The notes: generated by a model from the sequence alone, not told the origin. Counted from the stretch's first letter, positions 16,561-24,804 are shown. The stretch is DNA of 28,948 nt from Helicobacter sp. (GCA_022766795.1 JALEPE010000098.1:1-28948); one strand, 5' to 3'. A program made the numbers and translations.

Positions 16561-17811
16561 CTATTTAAAGCCTCCATTATATTCCATTCGTAGGATTCCG
16601 TCTAAAATCATCTGTGGATTCCGACTTGCTCCCCGCGCGAAGAGTGGTTCTAAGATTTCAAGCAATCGTTCTGTGCTTTTTGCAATAGATAAAGCTTGCT
16701 CCGCCTTTTTAAATTCCTTAGAAAAGTCCTTTTTTAATGCTTTCTTAAGTGTGTCTAGCCATTCTTTAATTTCTTTATCTGTTGGAATCCTTAGATGATC
16801 TTTAATGCATGCTTCAGGAACATTGAGTGCATATCCCATTCCCGCCATTGCTTCTTGTAATCCACCGCCATTGTTTGCACTCACAATGGCTGGAATCTTA
16901 TTTAGCACAGCTTCGCTGGCTACGCGCCCCCAAGATTCATACGCTAAAGAGGGTGCTAAAAGCACTTTTGTAACCTTATAAATATTTCTCATATCGCCCG
17001 TATGCGAGGCAATATCTACATTTTTAAACATTTTTGGCGCATAAGGGCGTTTATCGCTATCGGGTAAATGCAATGCGCCTAGCGATTCTACAAAGCTTCC
17101 GCGTCCATCTACCGCGAGAAATTGCACATCGGGTAGTTCTTTTTGCGCTATTTCTGCAAGCTTGGCAAAAATGCTGACGCCCTTTGAGGGACAGGGATTA
17201 ATCATTGTAACATATTTAGGCGTGCGTTCTTGACTAATAAATTTTTCCTTATTGATAAAAATCCCTGTTGGTAATACATTTAAACGATCACGCATTGCGT
17301 AGAGGTTTGAAGTTGCTTGCGATTCTGTAATCAGTAAATCACAATCGCTAAAGTTATAATAAGGGTGGTTTGCATTGCAAATAGGATAAACAAAGGGGAT
17401 TCCGCGCCGTTTCGCTTCTGCGTGTATTGCAACCCCGCTTGTGCCTGTGCCATAGCCCATTGCAATATCGGGACGGAAGCTATTGCAAAGCATACTGAAA
17501 TATTGAAAAAGCTCCCACGATTCATTGTGCGTAAATTGCTCCATTGCAGTATTTTTACAAATAGTGTAGTAATACTCCACGCCATTATCCTCGTCTTTAA
17601 GATAAAGAGGCTTATTGTTTGCAATCTGCTCTTGCAAATTAGGGAAGTAGCTTGTCGCACCGCGTGGGGAGTCAAAAATAAAGCTGCCTAGAACTTTTAC
17701 CGCGATTCCACTTTTGCTTAATTGCTCTAGCATAATTCTGCACTGCACCGCTGCACCCGAGCTTGTATCGTGTAGGCTAAAGGGGCTTACCCATAATAAT
17801 TTTCTCGCCAT
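16561..17811 (-). CDS. Glycosyltransferase, GT4-type (GT-B fold)
   Basis: A 416-residue cytosolic enzyme likely to transfer a sugar from a nucleotide donor to an envelope glycan. The N-terminal domain starts KLLWVSPFSLHDTSSGAAV, with the SGAA loop typical of GT-B acceptor domains. FRPDIAMGYGTGTSGVAIHA is near 113-132 and VLPTGIFINKEKF is in the linker region. The donor-site segment LAYESWGRVASEAVLNKIP is near 288-306, with the two Glu residues spaced as in GT4 enzymes, followed by NNGGGLQEAM. AAGGA lies ahead of the ATG. No partner glycan genes are nearby and dispersed repeats flank it on both sides. Acceptor and product cannot be told from sequence. Confidence 0.8.
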   Translation of the reverse strand: MARKLLWVSPFSLHDTSSGAAVQCRIMLEQLSKSGIAVKVLGSFIFDSPRGATSYFPNLQEQIANNKPLYLKDEDNGVEYYYTICKNTAMEQFTHNESWELFQYFSMLCNSFRPDIAMGYGTGTSGVAIHAEAKRRGIPFVYPICNANHPYYNFSDCDLLITESQATSNLYAMRDRLNVLPTGIFINKEKFISQERTPKYVTMINPCPSKGVSIFAKLAEIAQKELPDVQFLAVDGRGSFVESLGALHLPDSDKRPYAPKMFKNVDIASHTGDMRNIYKVTKVLLAPSLAYESWGRVASEAVLNKIPAIVSANNGGGLQEAMAGMGYALNVPEACIKDHLRIPTDKEIKEWLDTLKKALKKDFSKEFKKAEQALSIAKSTERLLEILEPLFARGASRNPQMILDGILRMEYNGGFK

Positions 17812-17844
17812 TTATATTCCTTAAAAACTCACAAAATAAAAGGA

Positions 17845-17850
17845 ATTGTA
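17845..17850 (-). promoter_or_regulatory. Extended -10 box of the glycosyltransferase gene
   Basis: TACAAT on the minus strand preceded by TGT (extended TGn -10), 33 nt before the start codon. The -35 position (17868-17873) falls inside palindromic repeat copy 7. Confidence 0.4.
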
Positions 17851-17858
17851 ACATAAAC

Positions 17859-17899
17859 TTATAGATTGCCACAAAAATTTTAAAAATTTTCTCGCAATG
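17859..17899 (+). repeat. Dispersed palindromic repeat, copy 7 (plus orientation)
   Basis: TTATAGATTGCCAC, an A/T-only inner palindrome (AAAATTT-TA-AAAATTTT region), then CTCGCAATGG. The first 14 nt are identical to copy 4 at 15772. It is the left half of the 95-bp composite ending at 17953. Confidence 0.8.
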
Positions 17900-17918
17900 G
17901 TAATAGCAACAGGACGGA

Positions 17919-17953
17919 ATTTGTCATTGCAAACAAAGTGAAGTAATCCATAA
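17919..17953 (-). repeat. Dispersed palindromic repeat, copy 8 (minus orientation)
   Basis: TTGTCATTGCAAAC ... GTGAAGTAATCCATAA, inverted relative to copy 7. Its last 11 nt pair with the first 11 nt of copy 7 at 9 of 11 positions. Confidence 0.75.
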
Positions 17954-18005
17954 ATAAAAGCAGTCAAAACGACAACACTATTTAAGCGTAATATATGCAA
18001 GGTGT

Positions 18006-18041
18006 GGATTGCCACGACTTCTTACGAAGTCTCGCAATGAC
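18006..18041 (+). repeat. Dispersed palindromic repeat, copy 9 (plus orientation)
   Basis: GGATTGCCAC, perfect inner stem GACTTC-TTAC-GAAGTC (18016-18031), then TCGCAATGAC. The outer arms ATTGC (18008-18012) and GCAAT (18034-18038) pair. It is the clearest single copy in the window. Confidence 0.85.
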
Positions 18042-18112
18042 AGAAAGGTAGGGCGCACAAAATCTCACATTGACAGAGGTTAGGATACACAGAATTTTGC
18101 ATTGATAAAGAG

Positions 18113-19060
18113 TTAAGTAAATGTTGCTTTAATGGCGTGTTTTACTGCGTGATAATCTCCGCAGAAATGTGGTGGAAATTGCGTTTTGTTGAAAGTTCTT
18201 TGTCGCTTAGCAAGTTGTGCGGTATGTGTAGTGATAAGAGATTCTAACTGCGTAATATCCTTGCACTCCAATACTTCTTTAATGCCGATACTCTTAGCCC
18301 ATTGATGTTGTGTGCCATATTTGGCAATTAGTGATTCCACTTCTTGCAGTAATCCATTCTGCAACATCATTTTTGTGCGTTCGCTAATCCGCTTACGCAG
18401 GATTTCTCTATCCAGTAGAATCTCAAAAATCTCACAATTTTGCAGAATGGGTTTTGGTGGATTCTCTTTAAAATATACGCTTGGAATCGTATCTGTGTCA
18501 AAATAAATCTCTAAAGCGCGTGTAATGCGATAAGTGTCTTGGGGTTTTAGCATATTTGCATATGCGCTATCAAGGCGTGAAAGAAACGCAAATTGTGATT
18601 TTAAATCCCCTAGATTTTGAATCTTAGTTGGAGTGGAATCTCTACGCGTTGGTAGGTTAGAGATTCCATTTAGTAATGTTTTAAGGTAGAATCCGCTGCC
18701 GCCAACAATACATAAATGGAGTGCATTTTGCTCGCAAAATTCCTTAGCCTTATAGAATTGTGTGATAAAGTTTTGCACATTTTGCGTTTCATCAGGGCGC
18801 AATATATCAATCCCAAAATGCACGATTTCTCCGCGTTCTAGCGCGCTTGGCTTCGCACTTGCAATATTGATTTCTTGATAAATGCTAAGGGAGTCTAAGG
18901 ATAGAATTGCACAAGGAAATTCCCGCGCGATTTCTAAGGATAGTGCGCTCTTACCCGAGCCGCTTCCACCTAGAATTGCGATTGTCTTTGGTGTGTGAAT
19001 CAAGTTAAGCAAAGCTTTTAGAAGTGAGGATTGCCTCCAAAAAGGCATTTTTAATGGCAT
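18113..19060 (-). CDS. miaA: tRNA dimethylallyltransferase
   Basis: Adds an isopentenyl group from dimethylallyl diphosphate to adenosine 37 of tRNAs reading UNN codons. There are 315 residues from the longest start. P-loop GGSGSGKS is at 31-38. Asp56 lies in SLDSLSIYQEINIASAKPS, the usual catalytic and substrate segment. IVGGSGFYLKTLLNGI follows near 118-135, and AKRQRTFNKTQF is in the C-terminal part, corresponding to the family RRQxTWFR segment. The ATG at 19060 lies 56 nt inside proC and has a weak ribosome-binding site. An ATG at 19048 or a TTG near the proC stop are alternatives, so up to about 20 N-terminal residues may not be translated. It is the last gene of fliW-proC-miaA. Confidence 0.92.
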   Translation of the reverse strand: MPLKMPFWRQSSLLKALLNLIHTPKTIAILGGSGSGKSALSLEIAREFPCAILSLDSLSIYQEINIASAKPSALERGEIVHFGIDILRPDETQNVQNFITQFYKAKEFCEQNALHLCIVGGSGFYLKTLLNGISNLPTRRDSTPTKIQNLGDLKSQFAFLSRLDSAYANMLKPQDTYRITRALEIYFDTDTIPSVYFKENPPKPILQNCEIFEILLDREILRKRISERTKMMLQNGLLQEVESLIAKYGTQHQWAKSIGIKEVLECKDITQLESLITTHTAQLAKRQRTFNKTQFPPHFCGDYHAVKHAIKATFT

Positions 19061-19748
19061 ATTTTTCTAATGTTGCCACACCTTGCGCCGTAGAACCACC
19101 CGGACTCATCACGCTTTCTTTGAGTAATGTAGGGTGATTTTGCTCCAAAAGTTTTGCAAATCCGCTAAAGAGTGTGCGCACAATCTGTGTAGAATCCTCG
19201 CGTTTCAAACCATAAGTTACACCGCTATCAATCAGCGATTCTGCCACAAGTGCCAAAAACGCCGGTGCGCACCCGCCCAAAGCAGTGGCTAAGGCAAAAT
19301 CTTTTTCTTCAAGCCACACACTCTTGCCAATAGAATCAAAAATCGCGAACGATTCCTCTTTAAAGGCTAAATCACCGCAAAGACTCGTGATGGATTGTCC
19401 AACACTTGCGCAAATATTCGGCATTGCTCGGATATAATTTTCCGATTCTATGGTTTGTTTCAAAGTTTCTAGGCTTACGGCATTGAGGATAGAATACACG
19501 CATTTTGCTTTACCTTTAAACGCAAAAGAAGTCAGCGCATAGGGCTTTACGCAAAGCAGAATCTCATCGTTTTGCGTAAGAGAGATTGTGGAATTTTCTA
19601 AAAAGAGGGGCGTTAGGCTTAGCTCATCACAAAAGGTTTGGATTTTTGCGTGATTGCGTCCGCACACTACAATGTTATATTGACTTTTCAAGCCTTGCGC
19701 TAAGGCTTTTGCCATTTTTCCATAGCCTAGAATGATTAAGGATTTCAT
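19005..19748 (-). CDS. proC: Pyrroline-5-carboxylate reductase
   Basis: Last step of proline synthesis: NAD(P)H-dependent reduction of pyrroline-5-carboxylate. It has 247 residues. The N-terminal Rossmann motif reads LIILGYGKMAKALAQGL (GxGxMAxA form). The family signature appears near the C-terminus as VMSPGGSTAQGVATLE. LGGCAPAFLALVAESLIDSG is the start of the helical dimer domain. The start overlaps the fliW stop by 4 nt (ATGA), and the 3' end overlaps the miaA frame by up to 56 nt. Confidence 0.95.
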   Translation of the reverse strand: MKSLIILGYGKMAKALAQGLKSQYNIVVCGRNHAKIQTFCDELSLTPLFLENSTISLTQNDEILLCVKPYALTSFAFKGKAKCVYSILNAVSLETLKQTIESENYIRAMPNICASVGQSITSLCGDLAFKEESFAIFDSIGKSVWLEEKDFALATALGGCAPAFLALVAESLIDSGVTYGLKREDSTQIVRTLFSGFAKLLEQNHPTLLKESVMSPGGSTAQGVATLEKYAIKNAFLEAILTSKSFA

Positions 19749-20173
19749 TGTTGGGAGAAGTCAAAAAATTTAGAAATAGGTTCTGCAAGTCCGAAATTGA
19801 CATACTTTTGATTTTCTAACACAACTTGCGCCATTGTGCAGTTATCAAAGTTGAATAGCACGGGTGCTAGGAAATTCACCGTGGAATTTTGAATAGGCTC
19901 TTGGATACACACGATGTTTAGTGTAACAATTCTACCATTTTGTGCAGAAATATTGGAATTATCCTTTAATTCTAGGGCTTCTACAATAGGCATTGGAATC
20001 TCAAATTCATAATCGGAGCGCATAGCGTAAGGATTAACCAATGTGAAAGAAATTCCGTCATTATCGCAACTTTTAAGCTGCATAAAGGTTTCATCCTCTT
20101 GCACAACTTTTTCTAATTTCATCTTTTTGATTTGCTCAAAGCCTAAAATCGGAGATTTTACTACAAATTCCAT
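19745..20173 (-). CDS. fliW: Flagellar assembly factor FliW
   Basis: FliW binds flagellin and the RNA-binding regulator CsrA, tying flagellin synthesis to secretion. It has 142 residues from the chosen ATG. The N-terminus MEFVVKSPILGFEQIKKM is typical, followed by ISFTLVNPYAM and NFLAPVLFNFDNCTMAQVVL, a family pattern in which a segment like APxxxN precedes the C-terminal strand. The frame is open to 20386, but the upstream part has no family resemblance. The ATG at 20173 has GAAGGA close ahead and lies downstream of a good promoter. It overlaps proC by 4 nt. Proximity to bamD-lon matches what I recall of an H. pylori FliW paralogue. Confidence 0.88.
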   Translation of the reverse strand: MEFVVKSPILGFEQIKKMKLEKVVQEDETFMQLKSCDNDGISFTLVNPYAMRSDYEFEIPMPIVEALELKDNSNISAQNGRIVTLNIVCIQEPIQNSTVNFLAPVLFNFDNCTMAQVVLENQKYVNFGLAEPISKFFDFSQQ

Positions 20174-20255
20174 TCCTATTCCTTCACAATAGCGCACGCA
20201 ATTTTGTGCTAAATTAGCTTTTATGTATTCAATGTTTGCTAAAGTTTTTCGTGTG

Positions 20256-20284
20256 ATTTTATCGCAATTAAAACAAAAAATCAA
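20256..20284 (-). promoter_or_regulatory. Promoter of fliW-proC-miaA
   Basis: On the minus strand TTGATT (20279-20284) and TAAAAT (20256-20261) are separated by 17 nt, giving a leader of about 75 nt. The element GCGATAAAATC resembles the tig upstream box TTGATAAAATC. Confidence 0.5.
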
Positions 20285-20325
20285 TTTTTTTATAAAAATT
20301 TTAGAAAAAACAGGCGCAAATCCGC

Positions 20326-20331
20326 TATAAT
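20326..20331 (+). promoter_or_regulatory. -10 box of bamD-lon
   Basis: A perfect TATAAT preceded by an A/T-rich block (20274-20310) and no strong -35. The leader would be about 85 nt. It is back to back with the fliW promoter 40 nt away. Confidence 0.5.
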
Positions 20332-20424
20332 AACGCCCATTGTTTGCGAAAATTTTGCATTGGAAGTGTTTGTGATTCCATTTCAAAACGCATAAATCTT
20401 TGAGTTAATTTTAAGGAATGAAGT

Positions 20425-21093
20425 GTGTCAAAAATATTTAATTTTTCTATATTTACCTTGTGTTTAGCTGTATTATTGAGTGCTTGTTCGTTAAAAACAA
20501 ATAGTGGATTAGATTTAGATGAAGTCAATAAATCTGCGGATTATTGGTATCAAAATATGTTAAAGGAAATACGCAATGGAGATTTGGAAAAGGCGGATAG
20601 CTATTTTGTATCTTTGCAAAGTGAGCATTTAAACTCACCGCTTTTAAGTGAGGCAATGTTGATTTTGGGGCGTGCGCATATGCAAAATGAGGAATATGTG
20701 CTTGCGGGATTCTATTTTGATGAATTTACAAAACGTTTTGGAAGCCCAGAAAATATTGATTTTATTAGATTTTTAAAGTTACAAGCAAATTATTTTGCCT
20801 TTGCAGAGAAGTTTCGCGATCAGCAGCTTTTATTGGATTCCATTAGAGACGCAAAGGAATTTTCGCGCACTTATCCCTATTCGCGCTATCGTCCGATTGT
20901 GGATACAATGCTATTGCGTTTAGAGCTTGCAAATTTATCCTTGAATGAGGAAATTGCAAGATTGTATGAGCGTAGAAAAAAGGGCAGTGGTGCAGAATTT
21001 TATAAAGAAAAAGCGCAAGAAGTGCAATGGCTACAAGAAATGCTACGTGATGAAGTAGAGTCGCCGTGGTATAAAAAACTTTTTGAGTGGTAA
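20425..21093 (+). CDS. bamD: Outer membrane assembly lipoprotein BamD (ComL)
   Basis: Periplasmic lipoprotein of the BAM complex that folds beta-barrel proteins into the outer membrane; older annotations call it ComL. It has 222 residues. The N-terminus is a lipoprotein signal peptide, with hydrophobic residues 5-18 and lipobox LSAC, the lipidated cysteine being residue 21. The rest is helical with TPR-like repeats: ADYWYQNMLKEIRNGDLEKA, SEAMLILGRAHMQNEEYVLA and FDEFTKRFG. SRYRPIVDTMLLRL matches the conserved BamD segment. The start is GTG at 20425, fixed by AAGGA 7 nt ahead; a nearby ATG at 20418 is out of frame. lon follows after 2 nt. Confidence 0.92.
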   Translation: MSKIFNFSIFTLCLAVLLSACSLKTNSGLDLDEVNKSADYWYQNMLKEIRNGDLEKADSYFVSLQSEHLNSPLLSEAMLILGRAHMQNEEYVLAGFYFDEFTKRFGSPENIDFIRFLKLQANYFAFAEKFRDQQLLLDSIRDAKEFSRTYPYSRYRPIVDTMLLRLELANLSLNEEIARLYERRKKGSGAEFYKEKAQEVQWLQEMLRDEVESPWYKKLFEW

Positions 21094-21095
21094 AT

Positions 21096-23540
21096 ATGCA
21101 GTTAGAACGTTATGGGGCATTCCCTAAAAGTATTCCTATTGTTGTTGATGAAGAGGTTTTACTTTATCCTTTTATGATTGTACCTTTATTTATTGGAGAT
21201 GAGGATAATCTAAAAGCCATTGATTTAGCAATGGAGACTAAAGATAAGTTAATTTTTATCGCGCCTTCTAGAGCAAGCGAGAGTGGCGATAATGATGAAA
21301 ATGCGCAGGATTTTTATGATATAGGCGTGATAGGAACGATTATGCGCCGCGTCGCATTGCCAGAAGGACGAGTAAAGATTCTATTTCAAGGTTTAAGTCG
21401 TGGTAGTATTTTAGAGGTGGAAGGACAAAAACCACGCATTGGAAAGATTGTTCCTATTGTCTCACAGCCTTTTGATGCAATCCGCACAGAAGCAATTTTA
21501 GCGGTATTGAAAGAAAAGTTACGCACGCTTTATAATATTGCACAAAACTTTCCGCAAGACTTATTGAAAAGTATTAATGATACCGCAGACCCAAATCGTG
21601 CGGCAGATTTAATTTCAAGTGCGATTCGGCTAAAAAAAGACCAAGCCTATAAGATTTTTAAAGAAAGTAATCCTGAAGAGCGACTTTTAAGCCTCATTGA
21701 AATCACAATGGAGGAAATCCGCGCCCAGCAAATCCAAAAAGAAATTAAAAATAAAGTTAATTCTCAAATGGAAAAGGTAAATAAGGAATATTTCTTAAAA
21801 GAGCAGCTAAAGCAGATTCAAAAGGAATTAGGTGGGGACTCTAATCGTGATTCTGAGCTTGATGAATACCGACAAAAGTTAGAATCCATTAAAAAATTTA
21901 TCACAAAAGAGGTGCATAAAGAAATCCAAAAACAAATCAATAAGCTTTCAAGAATGCACCAAGATAGTGCGGACGCCAATGTATTGCAAAACTATTTAGA
22001 AGTTGTGCTTGAGATTCCATTTGGGCAATATTCTAAGCAAGATTTAGAGATTGAAGTGGTAGAAAAGCAGCTTGATAAAGATCATTATGCGTTAGAGAAG
22101 CCAAAAGAACGTATTGTGGAATATTTTGCGGTGCGCAAACTACTTGAAATGCGTAAGAATAAGGGGTTGCAAAGTGAGCAAGATACAGCGGGTGCTAAGG
22201 GGACGATTCTTTGTTTTTATGGACCGCCCGGGGTGGGAAAAACGAGTCTTGCTAACTCTATTGCGCTTGCATTAAAGCGCAAATTGGTGCGTATTGCACT
22301 AGGTGGATTAGAAGATGTGAGTGAGTTGCGCGGACATCGCAGAACTTATATTGGTGCAATGCCCGGCAGAATCGTGCAGGGGCTTATTGATGCAAAAGAG
22401 ATGAATCCTGTTGTTGTGCTAGATGAGATTGATAAAATCCGTAATTCATTTCGTGGTGATCCCTCCTCGGTGCTTTTAGAAATTTTAGACCCTGAACAGA
22501 ATAAAGAATTTAGGGATTATTATGCAAATTTTGATTTAGACTTATCCCAAGTGATTTTTATTGCTACCGCAAATGATATTAGTGCGATTCCAGCTCCATT
22601 GCGTGATAGAATGGAGTTTATCAATATTAATAGCTACACGCCTAATCAAAAAGAGCAAATTGCTAAAAAATATCTCATTCCTCAAGAGATTAAAAAACAC
22701 GGATTGCAAAGCAAGGAAATTAGCTTTACGCAAGGTGCAATTAAATTACTCATTGAAAAATACACACGTGAAGCGGGTGTGCGGAATCTTAGACGAAAGA
22801 TTGCCGAGATTTTGCGTAAAGTGGCAAAACAAATTTTGCAAAACAACACGGAAAAAATCCAAATCACGCCTAAGAATTTACCAGATTATTTGGATAAAAT
22901 TGTGTTTGAATTTGAAAATGCAAGTAAAACTGCGGAAGTCGGACTTGTCAATGGACTTGCTTGGACAAGCGTTGGAGGCGATGTTCTAAAAATAGAAGCA
23001 CTGAAAATTAGAGGTAAGGGTAGCTTGAATCTAACAGGGAATCTGGGCGATGTGATGAAAGAAAGCGCAAAAATTGCGTATTCTTATGTAAAATCATTGA
23101 TTGATAATGGCACATTAAAGATTGATGCAAAGCAGATTCCTTTAACGCAGGAGGAAAAGGGCAAGCACGCGCATTTAAGCCCAAATGAAATTTATAATCG
23201 CTTTGATGTGCATTTGCACGTTCCAGAGGGCGCAACTCCAAAGGACGGACCAAGTGCTGGTATCGCGATTGCAAGCGCGCTTTCATCTCTGCTGACAAAT
23301 AAAAAGGTGCGGGGCGATATTGCGATGACGGGAGAGCTTACGTTGCGCGGCAAGGTTCTGCCTATTGGTGGATTGCAGGAAAAGCTTATTGCGGCGTATA
23401 AATCGGGAATGAAAGAGGTGCTAATCCCTAAGAAAAATTTTGAACGCGATTTAGATGAGATTCCACAAGAGGTTAAAGACGGATTAAAAATCTATCCAGT
23501 CAGTACCTTTAAGGAAGTTTTAGCGCGTATTTATGTGTAA
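21096..23540 (+). CDS. lon: ATP-dependent protease Lon
   Basis: Cytosolic AAA+ serine protease that removes misfolded and regulatory proteins. It has 814 residues from the chosen ATG. The N-terminal substrate domain (about 8-210) is followed by a coiled coil rich in Lys/Glu/Gln (about 210-300). The AAA+ module has Walker A GPPGVGKT at 376-383 and Walker B VVVLDEIDK near 440. The protease domain has the catalytic dyad Ser720 in DGPSAGIA and Lys763 in GGLQEKLIAA, with the 43-residue spacing known from E. coli Lon. The frame opens at a GTG at 21087 that overlaps bamD; the ATG at 21096 is the more likely start. It is probably cotranscribed with bamD. Confidence 0.97.
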   Translation: MQLERYGAFPKSIPIVVDEEVLLYPFMIVPLFIGDEDNLKAIDLAMETKDKLIFIAPSRASESGDNDENAQDFYDIGVIGTIMRRVALPEGRVKILFQGLSRGSILEVEGQKPRIGKIVPIVSQPFDAIRTEAILAVLKEKLRTLYNIAQNFPQDLLKSINDTADPNRAADLISSAIRLKKDQAYKIFKESNPEERLLSLIEITMEEIRAQQIQKEIKNKVNSQMEKVNKEYFLKEQLKQIQKELGGDSNRDSELDEYRQKLESIKKFITKEVHKEIQKQINKLSRMHQDSADANVLQNYLEVVLEIPFGQYSKQDLEIEVVEKQLDKDHYALEKPKERIVEYFAVRKLLEMRKNKGLQSEQDTAGAKGTILCFYGPPGVGKTSLANSIALALKRKLVRIALGGLEDVSELRGHRRTYIGAMPGRIVQGLIDAKEMNPVVVLDEIDKIRNSFRGDPSSVLLEILDPEQNKEFRDYYANFDLDLSQVIFIATANDISAIPAPLRDRMEFININSYTPNQKEQIAKKYLIPQEIKKHGLQSKEISFTQGAIKLLIEKYTREAGVRNLRRKIAEILRKVAKQILQNNTEKIQITPKNLPDYLDKIVFEFENASKTAEVGLVNGLAWTSVGGDVLKIEALKIRGKGSLNLTGNLGDVMKESAKIAYSYVKSLIDNGTLKIDAKQIPLTQEEKGKHAHLSPNEIYNRFDVHLHVPEGATPKDGPSAGIAIASALSSLLTNKKVRGDIAMTGELTLRGKVLPIGGLQEKLIAAYKSGMKEVLIPKKNFERDLDEIPQEVKDGLKIYPVSTFKEVLARIYV

Positions 23541-23556
23541 AACTTTTGTGATTCCA

Positions 23557-23585
23557 CATTGAAAACATCTTCTAGGTTTTCAATG
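23557..23585 (+). terminator. Perfect 10-bp hairpin between lon and argD
   Basis: CATTGAAAAC and GTTTTCAATG pair around a 9-nt loop, 17 nt after the lon stop and 28 nt before the argD start. It lacks a T-run, so termination is uncertain; it could act as a 3' stabiliser or a binding site in the argD leader. Confidence 0.45.
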
Positions 23586-23613
23586 GGTATTAAATTGAAT
23601 AAAAGGTATTTTT

Positions 23614-24804
23614 ATGGACACACAAACTTTAAAGCAAATGGATTTGGACTATGTATTGCACACCTATGCGCGTAACTACACACGTTTTGTTAAGGGTAGT
23701 GGTGCAGTGCTTTATGATGAGAGTGGCAAGGATTATATTGACTTTGGTGCTGGGATTGCTGTGTGTAGCGTAGGGCACGGTAATATGCGTCTAGCAGAGG
23801 CGATTTACACGCAAGCTAAAAAACTAATCCATACTTCTAATCTTTATCTTATTGAGCCACAAGCAAAGCTTGCTAAAAAGCTTATTGAGCTAAGCGGTTA
23901 CGATATGCGCATATTTTTTGCAAATTCCGGTGCTGAAGCCAATGAGGGTGCGTTGAAAATTGCGAGAAAGTTTGGGGAAGTCAATGGTGTGCCAAAACGT
24001 TATCAAATCATTACGTTAGATTCTTCATTTCACGGGCGCACAATTAGCACATTAAAGGCTACGGGGCAGGATAAATTCCACACGAGTTTTGGACCATTCC
24101 CCGATGGTTTTATTTATGCTAAAGATTTAAGCGATATTCCAAATAAAATTAGTGATATTACTTGCGCTGTTCTATTGGAGCTTGTGCAAGGGGAGGGTGG
24201 AATCACGCCATTTGATAAGCAAGAAGTTCAACATCTTGCAAAGTTTTTAAAAGAGAAAAACATTCTTTTAATGGTAGATGAGGTGCAAACAGGGATTTAT
24301 CGGAGTGGGGAGCTGTTTGCGTCTAATGTATATGGAATCACACCTGATGTTATTTCTACGGCAAAAGGGCTTGGTGGAGGCGTGCCAATCGGTGCTGTAA
24401 TGACGACATTGAAAGATATTTTTTCTCCAAGTGACCACGGCAGCACCTTTGGTGGTAATTTCCTATCCACTGCTGCTGCATTAGAGGTTTTAGAGATTCT
24501 AAGTAGCGAGAAGCAAAGTGGGCGTCTAGATCAAACCATCACATATTTTACGCATAAATTGCAGGATTTGCAAAAGGCGCATAGTGATAAATTTACACAA
24601 GAAATTGGACTAGGGCTAATGCGCGGACTTAGAGTAAGAGACGCTGATACATTAGCAAGCTTCATAGATTCCGCATTTAAGAATGGTGTATTGGTGTTAA
24701 AAAGTGGTAAAAATACGGCACGATTCGTCCCAAGTCTCACAATTACCAAAGCAGAAATTGATACAGGTTTTGAGCGATTAGAGGCTTGCGTAAGGGCATT
24801 GTAA
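23614..24804 (+). CDS. argD: Acetylornithine aminotransferase
   Basis: Class III PLP-dependent aminotransferase of arginine synthesis (N-acetylornithine and 2-oxoglutarate). Many ArgD enzymes also serve lysine synthesis as succinyldiaminopimelate aminotransferase. It has 396 residues. FANSGAEANEGALKIARKFG near 103-122 binds the PLP phosphate. SSFHGRT is near 133-139, and VDEVQTGIYRSGELFA near 224-240 holds the Asp and Gln that contact the cofactor. The PLP-binding lysine is Lys251 in STAKGLGGGVPIGA. GSTFGGN near 275 is also standard. Ornithine aminotransferase or GABA aminotransferase relatives are less likely by length and motif. AAAAGG precedes the ATG. Confidence 0.92.
   Translation: MDTQTLKQMDLDYVLHTYARNYTRFVKGSGAVLYDESGKDYIDFGAGIAVCSVGHGNMRLAEAIYTQAKKLIHTSNLYLIEPQAKLAKKLIELSGYDMRIFFANSGAEANEGALKIARKFGEVNGVPKRYQIITLDSSFHGRTISTLKATGQDKFHTSFGPFPDGFIYAKDLSDIPNKISDITCAVLLELVQGEGGITPFDKQEVQHLAKFLKEKNILLMVDEVQTGIYRSGELFASNVYGITPDVISTAKGLGGGVPIGAVMTTLKDIFSPSDHGSTFGGNFLSTAAALEVLEILSSEKQSGRLDQTITYFTHKLQDLQKAHSDKFTQEIGLGLMRGLRVRDADTLASFIDSAFKNGVLVLKSGKNTARFVPSLTITKAEIDTGFERLEACVRAL

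Larger units (their letters stand above)
17812..18112. other. Repeat-rich spacer between glycosyltransferase and miaA
   Basis: This 301-nt stretch contains the glycosyltransferase promoter and three copies of the dispersed palindrome. After 18041 there are two decayed right-end fragments, CACATTGACAGAGG near 18066 and TTTGCATTGATAAAGAG near 18096. No credible gene is present. Confidence 0.65.

Noticed and set aside
17821..18015. Open frame of 64 codons on the minus strand upstream of the glycosyltransferase
   Set aside because: It covers the 95-bp composite repeat and the promoter region and has no ribosome-binding site or protein-like conservation.
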